DNA from: a virus
Reading direction: 5' to 3' (one strand)
DNA: 37,669 bases
Virus record (IMG/VR): IMGVR_UViG_3300003635_000011
Location: 1 to 37,669 of that record
Below, piece after piece: positions 1-6,183 of this stretch. The notes beneath the pieces were generated by a model that was not told where the DNA came from, searched no databases, and saw only the letters and a program-made list of their open reading frames with translations. Every line of letters starts with the position of its first letter. Positions within the stretch are counted from its first letter, which is position 1. Position numbers and translations under genes: made by a program.

Positions 1-167
1 TGCATTTCGCCGTACTCAATCGGGCACCACGCCCCCGGCTCCGCGTTGGTCCGCTCGATCGCGTCGTACAGCCCGTGGAAAAATTCCGCTTGCTCGTCGT
101 CGCCCAGATTCCAGAACGCTTCGGCAGGCTCTTGCGGGGTTGCCTCAATTGTCACTGTGCGCTTCAT
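1..167 (-). CDS. Small phage protein, 3' end cut by window edge
   Basis: The frame opens with ATG at 167-165, 7 nt after a GAAGGAG ribosome binding site, and is still open at base 1, giving about 55 residues. It begins MKRTVTIEATPQEP and has an acidic, aromatic middle (FWNLGDDEQAEFF) like the small soluble proteins common in early phage regions. I do not recognise a function. It is the last visible gene of the leftward operon and follows the 51-residue gene by 16 nt. If the window were circular with an exact join, this frame would run 15 codons into the right end and stop. It would not join the right-edge fragment in frame. Confidence 0.6.
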   Translation of the reverse strand, partial: MKRTVTIEATPQEPAEAFWNLGDDEQAEFFHGLYDAIERTNAEPGAWCPIEYGEM

Positions 168-183
168 TCGTCTCGCTCCTTCT

Positions 184-339
184 CTAGCTTATCCAAGCAC
201 CCCCAGCGCAGTGACTGCCGCGACCGTCGCCATAGATGCAGTAATTGTACTCATCTACGCATTGGCCGCCTTGCGCTACTAGGGCAGAAACTACGGCCTT
301 AACAACTTCAAAATTAGTCTTTCCTTCAGCCAGAACCAT
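184..339 (-). CDS. 51-aa protein with Cys/Gly tail
   Basis: An ATG (339-337) follows a GGAG-rich stretch that belongs to the end of the upstream gene, with which it overlaps 14 nt. The product starts MVLAEGKTNFEVVKAVVSAL and ends with CIYGDGRGSHCAGGAWIS. The pattern 'VDEYNYC-Y-GRG-CA-G-I' resembles a family of small phage proteins in which 'CA(V/I)G-LIPDE-Y' continues for tens of residues. Here the reading stops right after the motif, so it may be a shortened member. The family resemblance is from memory and the function is unknown. Codon use and tight packing support translation. Confidence 0.55.
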   Translation of the reverse strand: MVLAEGKTNFEVVKAVVSALVAQGGQCVDEYNYCIYGDGRGSHCAGGAWIS

Positions 340-637
340 CTTCCATCTCCTGTATGTCCTTCAGTCGAACAACGCAAAAACTATCCTCGTAGCGTTGATT
401 CTTGGAGTGTAGCACCACTAGCGGTAGCTGGCAACCTCGCTTCGACTTCACTGCTTGGTCCATCGCGTCGTGCAGCCATGCCGGGAGCGTCTTTCTGTGC
501 TTAACTTCAATGCTGAACCTGTCATGCTCTATGTCCGGCTGGTGCCCTCGGGTGTGGCGTCCCGATACCGGGACGCGCACCCCTCCAATCATCTCTGCGA
601 TGCGGCGCTCAGCTGCCTTCCATGTCGACGTCTTCAT
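326..637 (-). CDS. PD-(D/E)XK Holliday-junction-resolvase-like nuclease
   Basis: This is a 103-residue protein with the small-nuclease signature: E10 in 'KAAERRIAEMIGG', D35 in 'HQPDIEHD', then E44-x-K46 in 'FSIEVKHRK', followed by an amphipathic helix (LPAWLHDAMDQA). That is the E...D...ExK order of the PD-(D/E)XK fold and matches small phage proteins called Holliday-junction-resolvase-like. The likely role is cutting branched or recombination DNA during replication or packaging. The start ATG shares ATGA with the stop of the upstream gene, so the two are translationally coupled. The fold is fairly sure, the junction-resolving role less so. Confidence 0.75.
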   Translation of the reverse strand: MKTSTWKAAERRIAEMIGGVRVPVSGRHTRGHQPDIEHDRFSIEVKHRKTLPAWLHDAMDQAVKSKRGCQLPLVVLHSKNQRYEDSFCVVRLKDIQEMEDGSG

Positions 638-1062
638 TCGCTGTAAACGTCTGCGTAATCTTGGACGGTAAGCTCGGCGTACCGTTGCGCCTGCTCCTTA
701 GTCATCACGCTGACTGCCCTGTTAATGCCGTCCATGAACGCTTCGGCGCGCCGTTCGAACTGGTCGCGCTCCTGCTCAAGATCCTTAACGCGTTGCTGAA
801 GGCCCTGGATGCGCGCCTCGTACTCGTACTCATCAGTTTCGCGGATGTGCTTAGTCGCTTCCTTGGCGACGTCGGCGCATACCTTGTGCTCAAGATGGTG
901 GTCATATGCAACGCGCATTTGGTCAGCGCTCGGAACTGCGTCAGCGTGCTCATTAAGATACTTTTTGAGCGCATTTTCAAGGTGGCACCGACGCATGCCC
1001 GGGATGTAAAACCAACGCTGCTTACTGCTGCTGTAGTAAAAGTCCTTCGGGTTAAAGTTCAT
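634..1062 (-). CDS. Coiled-coil early protein
   Basis: This 142-residue protein starts MNFNPKDFYYSSSKQRWFYI. I chose the ATG at 1062 because AAGGAG lies 8 nt before it. A GTG 30 nt earlier has no good ribosome site. The N-terminal 40 residues are aromatic and basic, and residues ~70-120 form a long charged helix (QGLQQRVKDLEQERDQFERR) that looks like a coiled coil. It overlaps the nuclease gene by ATGA. No catalytic motif is visible and the function is unknown. Confidence 0.65.
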   Translation of the reverse strand: MNFNPKDFYYSSSKQRWFYIPGMRRCHLENALKKYLNEHADAVPSADQMRVAYDHHLEHKVCADVAKEATKHIRETDEYEYEARIQGLQQRVKDLEQERDQFERRAEAFMDGINRAVSVMTKEQAQRYAELTVQDYADVYSE

Positions 1063-1095
1063 CTCATTTCTCCTTGGGATACGAACACCCATAGC

Positions 1096-1272
1096 TTACA
1101 CCAAATCTTCGAGGATTGAAAGCGCAGTGCTGACCTTACGCGAGTGAATGTCATTCCTCAGGGCGTCGACGGCTTGCTCAATATCCCTCTCCATCTCATC
1201 GAGCAGCTGCCTAAGAACCCGGTTCTCTTCGCGAAGCTTATTGATTTCGCTTTGCTCCTCATGTTCATTCAT
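1096..1272 (-). CDS. 58-aa coiled-coil protein
   Basis: ATG at 1272-1270 is preceded by GGAGAAGGGCC and overlaps the last 8 nt of the primase/helicase gene. The product begins MNEHEEQSEINKLREENRVL, then QLLDEMERDIEQ: a leucine-zipper-like heptad over residues ~12-35. It ends at TAA 1096-1098, before the next leftward gene. Unknown function; perhaps a small oligomeric regulator or partner of the preceding replication protein. Confidence 0.6.
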   Translation of the reverse strand: MNEHEEQSEINKLREENRVLRQLLDEMERDIEQAVDALRNDIHSRKVSTALSILEDLV

Positions 1273-3169
1273 GGCCCTTCTCCTGCTTGATGCCGGCAGC
1301 CTTTCTGCCAGCTGGTGAAAGAAGTCTATCTTTCCCGGTTCCCTCTGTCAAGTGCCCCTTCGCTTCGAGCTTGGCGATGACACGCTGAATCCCTGCAAGC
1401 GACGTGCACTTTGCATCTTCACCCCACCTTTCCTTCGCTCGGCGAGATAGGTCACGCTGGGATATAGACTTGTTCTCGTGATACTCCCACAACACAAACT
1501 GTTCGCGCTCGCGCTGTACGCTTTCCTGCGTCTCCATCTCCGTCTCGCCAAGCTCAACGCATACGACGGTAGTCATACCCTCGCCGGTGATGTTGTTGAC
1601 CATTCCTTCAAGCGTCGCCACCTCAGACTTAAAGAATCGCGGCGTGAACGGCAGACCCCGATACTTGCTAGGGTGCGGCCTCATCTGCGATGCGTTCTCA
1701 TCACCATCGAGGATAATAGCGCAGTCAATCTCGCCGAGAAACGAGCCTCCGCCTCGCGGCACGATGGCGTCGCCCCGCGCGCCCTTGTTGGGATGGGACA
1801 GGACTACCACGGCCGGCGACCCCTCAAGCTCGGTCAGGCTGCGCAGGTAGGCCGCATGCTCCCGCCGCTGTACGTTGTCGTTCTCGTCCTGACCGCCGTA
1901 GTAGGCCACGTCAGTGTCCACAATGACAAGGTCCCATACGTGATCCGCGAACTGAGAACGGATAACCGGAAGGTTCGGGCCCAGCGGGAACGCTTTCGGC
2001 ACAAAGGTGAGGTTTGTCAAATTTTCCGGCTGCAGCTGGTGCTGGTCCATTGCCGCCTTGAGCCGCTTGCGCAGGTCGTCTGGGTTCTCGCCCGCAAGGT
2101 ACAGGACCCTGCCCGGCATTGTCATACGCCCCAGGAACATATCGCCCATGGCTACCTGTAACGCAAGCTCTACGGCCATGACGGTCTTACCCGAGCCCGG
2201 GTGACCGGTCACCGCGTACACATAACCCTTGGCGAACATACCGTCGACGACATATGTCGGCGGCTTCAGGTTGTCAAGGAAAGTTGACACCTCCTCGGTC
2301 GGTATCTGGGCCACAATGTCCGGGGCCACCTCAGCAGGTCGCTTGTCCACCATGCCGCGCTCGTCTCGACGTTGCCACGTGCGGGCCACGTTGTTCAGAA
2401 AGCGCAATGCCCGGTCATGGGGTGTAGCGCCTTTCTTGTAGAGGGGCTCGCTCGGGTCGTCGAACAGAGGCGGGTCGTGGCGCCCGAAGTCATAGAGCAC
2501 AAGGTCTCCGACAATATCGGTGATGGGCGGCTGCGGGTCCCGGCTCAGGGCAGCGTAGGCAATCTGCTTGAGCTTGTCATTGCGGCCGGCCGGTTCCGTG
2601 CTCGTCGCACTAGTCCGAGCCTTTGACAGGTCCAGCATGGACGCGTCTATCGGGTCAGCGTCCACGGCATACGTGATGCTGTCCGGATAGTCGCTGTAGT
2701 GGCAGCTAGGCATGTAGTAGATGCGGCCCGGGTTGAAGCAACTCACGTCGATGTTGGGGTCAGAGCCCAGCAGGTCCTCGTAGAAGGCCTCCATCATGCT
2801 GCGGTGCAATGACACGTCCACCGGGTAGGCTAGCGGGACCACTAGGCGGAACTTGGGCTTTTCCTTCGTGGCGGAGAACGTTGAGTAAACGTAGGCCTCG
2901 ATGCCGTGCTCGTCCATGCGCTCCCGTATCGCATATGGGTCAGTCGGGCGGTCGCCTGTCTGGTCATAGTCGAACACGAGCGCGTGCACGCTCTCGACGT
3001 TTTCGTCCAGCCGGCGGTTGTCCGTGAAGGTTACCGGTGCCCACAGCGGGGCACGGTCCTTTTCCGGGACACGTAAGTGGTGGCCAAAGACCACGTAGCA
3101 GGCCTCGCTGTCGTACTCCTCGGGCGTGCCGTGCGTGGATAGAATGCTGTCAAACTTAGTGAGCCTCAT
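1265..3169 (-). CDS. Phage primase/helicase: PrimPol-like domain plus RecA-like ATPase
   Basis: A 634-residue replication protein. The N-terminal part has archaeo-eukaryotic primase (PrimPol) marks: D67-x-D69 in 'LVFDYDQTG', the 'STFSATKEKPKFRLVVPL' strand-loop at 96-113, and 'NPGRIYYMPS' at 146-155. The C-terminal part is a RecA/RepA-like ATPase: Walker A GHPGSGKT (322-329), Walker B LVIVDTD (414-420), and a sensor-like VVVLSHPNKG near 454. It should make primers and/or unwind DNA at forks. I start at ATG 3169, which has AGAGGAGA upstream and shares its A with the preceding TAATG stop. A longer frame back to 3268 reads through the upstream gene and is not needed. No phage DNA polymerase is visible in the window. 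Confidence 0.85.
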   Translation of the reverse strand: MRLTKFDSILSTHGTPEEYDSEACYVVFGHHLRVPEKDRAPLWAPVTFTDNRRLDENVESVHALVFDYDQTGDRPTDPYAIRERMDEHGIEAYVYSTFSATKEKPKFRLVVPLAYPVDVSLHRSMMEAFYEDLLGSDPNIDVSCFNPGRIYYMPSCHYSDYPDSITYAVDADPIDASMLDLSKARTSATSTEPAGRNDKLKQIAYAALSRDPQPPITDIVGDLVLYDFGRHDPPLFDDPSEPLYKKGATPHDRALRFLNNVARTWQRRDERGMVDKRPAEVAPDIVAQIPTEEVSTFLDNLKPPTYVVDGMFAKGYVYAVTGHPGSGKTVMAVELALQVAMGDMFLGRMTMPGRVLYLAGENPDDLRKRLKAAMDQHQLQPENLTNLTFVPKAFPLGPNLPVIRSQFADHVWDLVIVDTDVAYYGGQDENDNVQRREHAAYLRSLTELEGSPAVVVLSHPNKGARGDAIVPRGGGSFLGEIDCAIILDGDENASQMRPHPSKYRGLPFTPRFFKSEVATLEGMVNNITGEGMTTVVCVELGETEMETQESVQREREQFVLWEYHENKSISQRDLSRRAKERWGEDAKCTSLAGIQRVIAKLEAKGHLTEGTGKDRLLSPAGRKAAGIKQEKGHE

Positions 3170-3345
3170 TAGATAAATTCTCCTCTCTCCCAAATGTCCT
3201 CCGGGTCGAAGGGGCAGTATTCCCAGTCTTCCGGCTGCTCTCGTCTCCAGTGCTGGCAATACTCCCACGGTTCCTCAATTCCAGTCGCCTTGTCAGGAGG
3301 TGTTGGTCCCCAGGAATCGTCCATTTCGCTACGCATTTTATCCAT
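3169..3345 (-). CDS. 58-aa acidic/Trp-rich protein
   Basis: The frame ends DIWERGEFI and its TAA overlaps the primase/helicase ATG (TAATG). The start is uncertain. ATG 3345 has GGAG 9 nt before it and ATG 3336 has GAAGAG. Longer starts back to 3471 only read the upstream gene out of frame and look unnatural. The protein has a repeated WEYC motif (PWEYCQHW, DWEYCPFD) separated by about 13 residues, so it could bind a metal or be disulphide linked. Unknown function; its coupling to the primase gene suggests co-expression. Confidence 0.5.
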   Translation of the reverse strand: MDKMRSEMDDSWGPTPPDKATGIEEPWEYCQHWRREQPEDWEYCPFDPEDIWERGEFI

Positions 3346-3649
3346 TCTCTTCGTCTCCATTACCCGCGGCGGGCCCGGCTCCAAACATAGTCGAGTCTCG
3401 CTGCCCGCAATCACCATATCCAATCTCAAGTTCATCGGATTTGATTGCCGGCGCCGTGATCCTGCTTCCATTGCGGGTAGTGTACTCGGCTGCTACCGCG
3501 TGCTTATCCCCGGTGCGCCACAGGTGGCGGCTGTACATAGCGGCGGTGAAGTCGCTCATGTTGTTCATACGCAACGTTTCTTCTCGGAAGTTGTCTTCCA
3601 TGTCCTGGTCCCACTGATTGTAGCCGGGGAACTTGGTTTTGTTGGCCAT
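3338..3649 (-). CDS. 103-aa hypothetical early protein
   Basis: It starts MANKTKFPGYNQWDQDMEDN with AAGGAG upstream of the ATG. Residues 1-60 are well ordered and charged. The last ~15 residues (FGAGPAAGNGDEENG) are Gly/Ala rich and likely flexible. I see no motif, signal peptide or membrane segment and do not recognise it. It is the first gene after a 238-nt non-coding gap with two inverted repeats, so it may head its own transcript. Confidence 0.6.
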   Translation of the reverse strand: MANKTKFPGYNQWDQDMEDNFREETLRMNNMSDFTAAMYSRHLWRTGDKHAVAAEYTTRNGSRITAPAIKSDELEIGYGDCGQRDSTMFGAGPAAGNGDEENG

Positions 3650-3887
3650 CGGGTTTTTCTCCTTGGGTTCAATCAGACGATACGCTATCGTCGTTCAAAT
3701 CTCAACTCCATCCTTACCTTCAAAGCAATGACCCGGATTTGACTGAGTCGCTTTGGTCGCCCCCTCTGAAAGCCTTGTGTGGCGCGGGCTCTGATGACTG
3801 ACCCTATACTTTCTTAGTATAGGGTCGGTCACCCTGGAGACCCGTTATCGTGTTTGGCACAGGGACGGAGAATCCAATACGAGGGAC
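3650..3887. other. Non-coding gap with two inverted repeats
   Basis: No convincing gene is present on either strand in these 238 nt. Two dyads stand out: GACGATA-CGC-TATCGTC at 3676-3692, about 27 nt before the start codon at 3649, and a long hairpin at 3795-3831 listed separately. The gap separates two leftward genes and could hold a promoter, operator or RNA-processing site. I could not find a clean -35/-10 pair. Confidence 0.5.
3795..3831 (-). other. 16-bp hairpin, TTCTT loop
   Basis: TGACTGACCCTATACT (3795-3810) pairs with AGTATAGGGTCGGTCA (3816-3831) around the 5-nt loop TTCTT. There are 15 pairs and one mismatch (T3799/G3827, a G-U wobble in plus-strand RNA). No T-run follows in either direction, so it is not a classical rho-independent terminator. 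It could be an RNase III processing stem, a transcript-end stabiliser for the leftward mRNA, or a protein operator. Confidence 0.55.
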
Positions 3888-4286
3888 TCACTTCCTCCGT
3901 AGTTGCTCCATTGCTTCCTCAGCCTGGACCGAGGACGCAAAGCGACGGGTGCTGATAATCCGGTCGCTGGCGGATACGGTCTCCAGCATGTACTCCGGGT
4001 TCACTCCTCGGCCCCGGGCGTACAGGGTGTGAACGTTCTCGCTGTCGGAAATGTAGACATCGGCTATGTTCCATTGCCCCTGTCCGTACAAATTATCGAA
4101 TTCTTCGGCGGCCGCCGCCATGGAAGTGCAGCGAACCGCTTTGGAGACGTTCCACATATCGTTGATGGGGTCCCGAACCTCTAGGCAGACCTCGAAGTAC
4201 TCTTTCGGGCCCGCTATCTCTTTCGGACCCACTATCTGGAAGGTGACCCGGGTCTCGGTGTCGATGTCTCGCGCCAAGATTGCCAT
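3888..4286 (-). CDS. 132-aa hypothetical protein
   Basis: It starts at the ATG at 4286 (MAILARDIDTETRVTFQIVG) with AGGAG about 7 nt upstream. An earlier in-frame ATG at 4322 lies inside the preceding small membrane-protein gene and has no site. The chain alternates short strands and helices ending in EEAMEQLRRK. There are no membrane segments or known motif. It is soluble and cytoplasmic by composition. Unknown function in the leftward early operon. Confidence 0.6.
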   Translation of the reverse strand: MAILARDIDTETRVTFQIVGPKEIAGPKEYFEVCLEVRDPINDMWNVSKAVRCTSMAAAAEEFDNLYGQGQWNIADVYISDSENVHTLYARGRGVNPEYMLETVSASDRIISTRRFASSVQAEEAMEQLRRK

Positions 4287-4287
4287 G

Positions 4288-4413
4288 TTACTTCTCCTCT
4301 TTCCGTGCCTTGCGTTTTTCAATTTCTTCCTTGGCTATGATGATCCAGCCCTCGATGGTTAGCCACGTTAAAGTGAAAACCAGCAAGAACAACAGTATTG
4401 CCAGGATAATCAT
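4288..4413 (-). CDS. 41-aa single-pass membrane protein
   Basis: ATG 4413-4411 overlaps the previous stop (ATGA), and AGGAG lies about 11 nt upstream. Residues 1-26 are strongly hydrophobic (MIILAILLFLLVFTLTWL...) and the rest is a short basic, charged tail (KEEIEKRKARKEEK). It is probably an N-out/C-in inner-membrane miniprotein. Early phage operons often carry such proteins, which affect host membranes or superinfection. That is context only, and no specific function is visible. Confidence 0.6.
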   Translation of the reverse strand: MIILAILLFLLVFTLTWLTIEGWIIIAKEEIEKRKARKEEK

Positions 4414-4613
4414 GGATTCATCTCCTGTTCGAGTTTCGAAAGTGAGGTGACCGCGTCGAGAATATCGTCGAGGTCCTCTATCTTGCCGTTAATCTCCTCA
4501 GTGTCAAGTACCTGTTGCTGCCGTGCAAAAAGCTCCGAGATGTAGGACGAGAGCGCTTCCTGCAGTGCGTCAAGTGCTTCCGGCTTTACTGATAGGTGGT
4601 AACGGTAAACCAT
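4410..4613 (-). CDS. 67-aa helical protein
   Basis: It starts MVYRYHLSVKPEALDALQEA after GAGGAG with 6 nt spacing. The chain is almost entirely predicted helix, with acidic clusters (DTEEINGKIEDLDDILDAV). It overlaps the membrane miniprotein by ATGA and follows the upstream gene by 3 nt, so all three are probably translated together. No known motif. Confidence 0.6.
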   Translation of the reverse strand: MVYRYHLSVKPEALDALQEALSSYISELFARQQQVLDTEEINGKIEDLDDILDAVTSLSKLEQEMNP

Positions 4614-4616
4614 GGT

Positions 4617-4784
4617 TTACTCCTCCTCGATGAATCGCAGTTGCTCTTTCAGTTCCCGCGCCCGCTGGTCCCATTTGCGGAAGGTGTTACCCATGGGGTC
4701 GAGCATGTACGCGCAGTAGCGCTCCTGCTCAGCCGCCTTGAGTTCAGCGGTGATGGCCTCGCGGCTTTGGTCCTTGGTCTGCAT
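4617..4784 (-). CDS. 55-aa charged helical protein
   Basis: ATG 4784-4782 has CAGGAGACGAGCC upstream. The product starts MQTKDQSREAITAELKAAEQ and ends LKEQLRFIEEE; it is helical and charged, with one YCAY patch. The stop TAA at 4617-4619 lies within the ribosome site of the next gene (GAGGAGTAAACCATG), suggesting coupling. Unknown function. Confidence 0.6.
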   Translation of the reverse strand: MQTKDQSREAITAELKAAEQERYCAYMLDPMGNTFRKWDQRARELKEQLRFIEEE

Positions 4785-4813
4785 GGCTCGTCTCCTGTTT
4801 CCGTTGAAGGTGA

Positions 4814-4830
4814 GGGGAGCTTAGCTCCCC
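4814..4830 (-). other. GGGGAGC-TTA-GCTCCCC hairpin
   Basis: A perfect 7-bp GC-rich stem with a 3-nt loop holds the TAA of the possible mini-ORF just upstream. No T-run follows on the minus strand, so termination would be weak at best. It sits about 100 nt downstream of the expected start from the sigma-70 promoter at 4949-4977 and could attenuate or protect that transcript. Confidence 0.45.
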
Positions 4831-4916
4831 GCCCTCTGGTTGTCAAGGTACCGGTCGATGAGATTGTAAATCTCGATGAAGCGCTGACGCGCCTCATATC
4901 CGTTGATCTGGTCCAG
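4821..4916 (-). CDS. Possible 31-aa mini-ORF with CTG start
   Basis: An open frame with natural-looking composition (DQINGYEARQRFIEIYNLID...) ends at TAA 4821-4823. It has no ATG, GTG or TTG start. The best start is CTG at 4916-4914, 7 nt after AGGA. It is the first frame after the consensus sigma-70 promoter, so it could be a leader peptide. The unusual start makes this a weak call. Confidence 0.25.
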   Translation of the reverse strand: MDQINGYEARQRFIEIYNLIDRYLDNQRAGS

Positions 4917-4948
4917 CGCTACGTCCTGTGTTTGGTGACTGTGTAGGG

Positions 4949-4977
4949 ATTGTAGGTGGTGGCGGGAGCCCTGTCAA
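4949..4977 (-). promoter_or_regulatory. Consensus sigma-70 promoter, leftward
   Basis: On the minus strand TTGACA (4977-4972) is followed by 17 nt and TACAAT (4954-4949), 11 of 12 consensus bases at the ideal spacing. Transcription would start near 4942 and run into the small early genes and the primase/helicase. This is the best host-type promoter I found and marks the left arm as early. Confidence 0.8.
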
Positions 4978-4995
4978 GGGCCCCCGCGTTACCCC

Positions 4996-5100
4996 TTACG
5001 CGAAGTGTGCCGCGCCCGTGCCGTGGGCCTGGATGACAATCGAACCGCGCCGCCCGGACGACAGGCCGTCACATGCCTTGCACGTCGCGCACGTGAGCTT
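4996..5100 (-). pseudogene. Out-of-frame C-terminal Cys cluster of the 5069-5809 gene
   Basis: In the +1 frame relative to the upstream gene, translation after the A5 run (minus strand 5103-5099) gives KLTCATCKACDGLSSGRRG..., then a hydrophobic/His stretch, and TAA at 4998-4996. A Cys-x2-Cys-x2-Cys cluster with this tail is what I would expect at the end of the upstream protein's family. Removing one A from the A5 run would join the frames. It is either a true disabling frameshift, a +1 recoding site, or an assembly/sequencing error in a homopolymer. Confidence 0.6.
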
Positions 5101-5809
5101 TTTGCCCGCCACGGCGCTTGATGCTGTCGGCGGACACTCGGAAGGTACGGAAGCCCTGAGCGTTGTACGCGTCCGCCTGTTGGGCCGTGTCGGCGGACAG
5201 CATGCACAGTGACGCGATGCGGCGGCGCTGCTCGGCGCTGAGCGCGGGGTTTTCGTGCTGGTGAGTGTATCCGGTATGGCTATCCGCGCCAGCTACAAGG
5301 CATTCCCACACTGCCGCCGGGACCGCTGCCGGGTCGCCGTAGGTGCCGAGGCGGACCGCGCGGCCCTCGCCAAGGGCCTTGATTGCGATGCTGGCGGATG
5401 CACGCGGGTAACCGCCGCGAGTGTATTTGTCGTAGACCGAGCGCGGACCGTGGGCAAGTGTCACGTAGCAGCTGCGGCCCTTGCCCGTACCATCGCCGCG
5501 ATGCTGGCACGTGCCACATATGCTAGCGTCCTGTCCGGTCTTCACGGCCTCGATTGGATGTACGTCACTGCGAATGATGTAGGTTTGAACCATCGCCCCG
5601 TCAGTGTTGTGTGATACGCATGCCCAAAACCAAAACCAAGCCTTATAGCTTGGCCCTTTACGCGGCTTGCGGTCACATCCTTTAGCCATGATATCGCGGG
5701 CCGCCGCATAGTCGATGCCGAATGCGGCAGCGGTGCTGATAACGGTGCAGTCGTTGTACTCCGCTTCGTGCAAGCGTTGTGCGTCGTTCGCTAGTGTTTG
5801 GTAGTCCAT
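5069..5809 (-). CDS. Two-part early protein, C-terminus frameshifted
   Basis: 246 residues as read. Residues 1-52 (EYNDCTVIST...DRKPRKG) look like a 'NDCTV...R-PRKG' segment found in other small phage proteins. Residues ~53-225 look like a separate conserved phage family: VQTYIIRSDVHP, CGTCQHR (C98, C101) with C114, RLGTYGDPAAVP, HTGYTHQ, and RTFRVSAD. It may be a fusion. The biochemical function is not known to me. The stop at 5069 comes from a frame change; the expected Cys-rich end continues in another frame to 4996. The start ATG has AGG at about -8. It is the first gene left of the sigma-54 bank. Confidence 0.65.
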   Translation of the reverse strand: MDYQTLANDAQRLHEAEYNDCTVISTAAAFGIDYAAARDIMAKGCDRKPRKGPSYKAWFWFWACVSHNTDGAMVQTYIIRSDVHPIEAVKTGQDASICGTCQHRGDGTGKGRSCYVTLAHGPRSVYDKYTRGGYPRASASIAIKALGEGRAVRLGTYGDPAAVPAAVWECLVAGADSHTGYTHQHENPALSAEQRRRIASLCMLSADTAQQADAYNAQGFRTFRVSADSIKRRGGQKAHVRDVQGM

Positions 5810-5896
5810 GTGCCTAGCCTCGTGTTTACGTTGACCGTGGTTCGAATTCCAGGTGGTCCGTCGTGGCTGTCAAGTCTCGCGTTACGCGCGCGGTAC

Positions 5897-5926
5897 GTTA
5901 TATGGATATGACGGCGCCCCTTGCAA
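5897..5926 (-). promoter_or_regulatory. Possible sigma-70 promoter, leftward
   Basis: On the minus strand TTGCAA (5926-5921), an 18-nt spacer and TATAAC (5902-5897) give 4/6 and 5/6 matches. It overlaps the leftmost sigma-54 type site, so both polymerases could compete here. It would drive the 5069-5809 gene. Moderate support only. Confidence 0.35.
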
Positions 5927-5937
5927 TTTCCATGCCA
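5922..5937 (-). promoter_or_regulatory. Sigma-54 type -24/-12 site, leftward (m1)
   Basis: Minus-strand TGGCATGGAAATTGCA matches TGGCACG-N4-TTGCW at all fixed positions except one (C to T), with the essential GG and GC dinucleotides 10 nt apart. Expected start near 5911, upstream of the 5069-5809 gene. Confidence 0.65.
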
Positions 5938-5987
5938 AGATGATATCGTCTCATTGCTTACGGCCAAAACCGCTCCGGAACTCCGCC

Positions 5988-6003
5988 CGCAAGAAACGTG
6001 CCC
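5988..6003 (-). promoter_or_regulatory. Sigma-54 type -24/-12 site, leftward (m2)
   Basis: Minus-strand GGGCACGTTTCTTGCG keeps GGCACG, exact N4 spacing and TTGC. It differs from consensus at the first and last base only. Confidence 0.6.
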
Positions 6004-6022
6004 GGGCCCGCGCGTTCCTTAT

Positions 6023-6038
6023 TGCAAGCACCATGCCA
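6023..6038 (-). promoter_or_regulatory. Sigma-54 type -24/-12 site, leftward (m3)
   Basis: Minus-strand TGGCATGGTGCTTGCA has one mismatch (C to T) to TGGCACG-N4-TTGCW and correct GG-N10-GC spacing. It is the innermost leftward site, only 20 nt from the first rightward one. Confidence 0.65.
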
Positions 6039-6058
6039 AGGGCGCAGCCGCGGCGGGC

Positions 6059-6074
6059 TGGCGCGATTCTTGCA
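6059..6074 (+). promoter_or_regulatory. Sigma-54 type -24/-12 site, rightward (p1)
   Basis: TGGCGCGATTCTTGCA has one mismatch (A to G) to TGGCACG-N4-TTGCW with exact spacing. It is the first of four rightward copies upstream of the virion operon. Confidence 0.65.
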
Positions 6075-6093
6075 TTCAGGCACTTACGAACAT

Positions 6094-6109
6094 TGGCACG
6101 TGGCATGCA
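6094..6109 (+). promoter_or_regulatory. Sigma-54 type -24/-12 site, rightward (p2)
   Basis: TGGCACGTGGCATGCA has a perfect -24 block and one mismatch (T to A) in the -12 block; GG-N10-GC is kept. It is followed by TGGTGG, as in p3. Confidence 0.65.
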
Positions 6110-6150
6110 TGGTGGTTCCCGCTTCGCTGCAGGCCGCGCCCCGCCTCGCT

Positions 6151-6166
6151 TGGCACGCACCTTGCA
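6151..6166 (+). promoter_or_regulatory. Sigma-54 type -24/-12 site, rightward (p3), perfect
   Basis: TTGGCACGCACCTTGCA matches the sigma-54 consensus YTGGCACG-N4-TTGCW at every fixed position. Expected start near 6178. This is the strongest single site and anchors the interpretation of the others. Confidence 0.8.
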
Positions 6167-6183
6167 TGGTGGCTGCAGGGAGC

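Noticed and set aside
1323-1351. Minus-strand TTGACA-17-TAGACT inside the primase/helicase gene.
   Set aside because: The -35 is perfect but the -10 matches only 4/6, it lies within coding sequence, and there is no clear need for a promoter there.
3170-3268. N-terminal extension of the primase/helicase (33 more residues).
   Set aside because: It reads through the upstream gene, has no ribosome site, and the ATG at 3169 has AGAGGAGA and TAATG coupling.
3832-3900. A stem-like stretch that might be a tRNA.
   Set aside because: No cloverleaf, no T-loop TTCRA sequence and no CCA end could be built on either strand.
5962-5977. An eighth leftward sigma-54 type site (CGGAGCGGTTTTGGCC on the minus strand).
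   Set aside because: GG-N10-GC is kept, but five other consensus bases differ; too weak to call beside the seven better sites.
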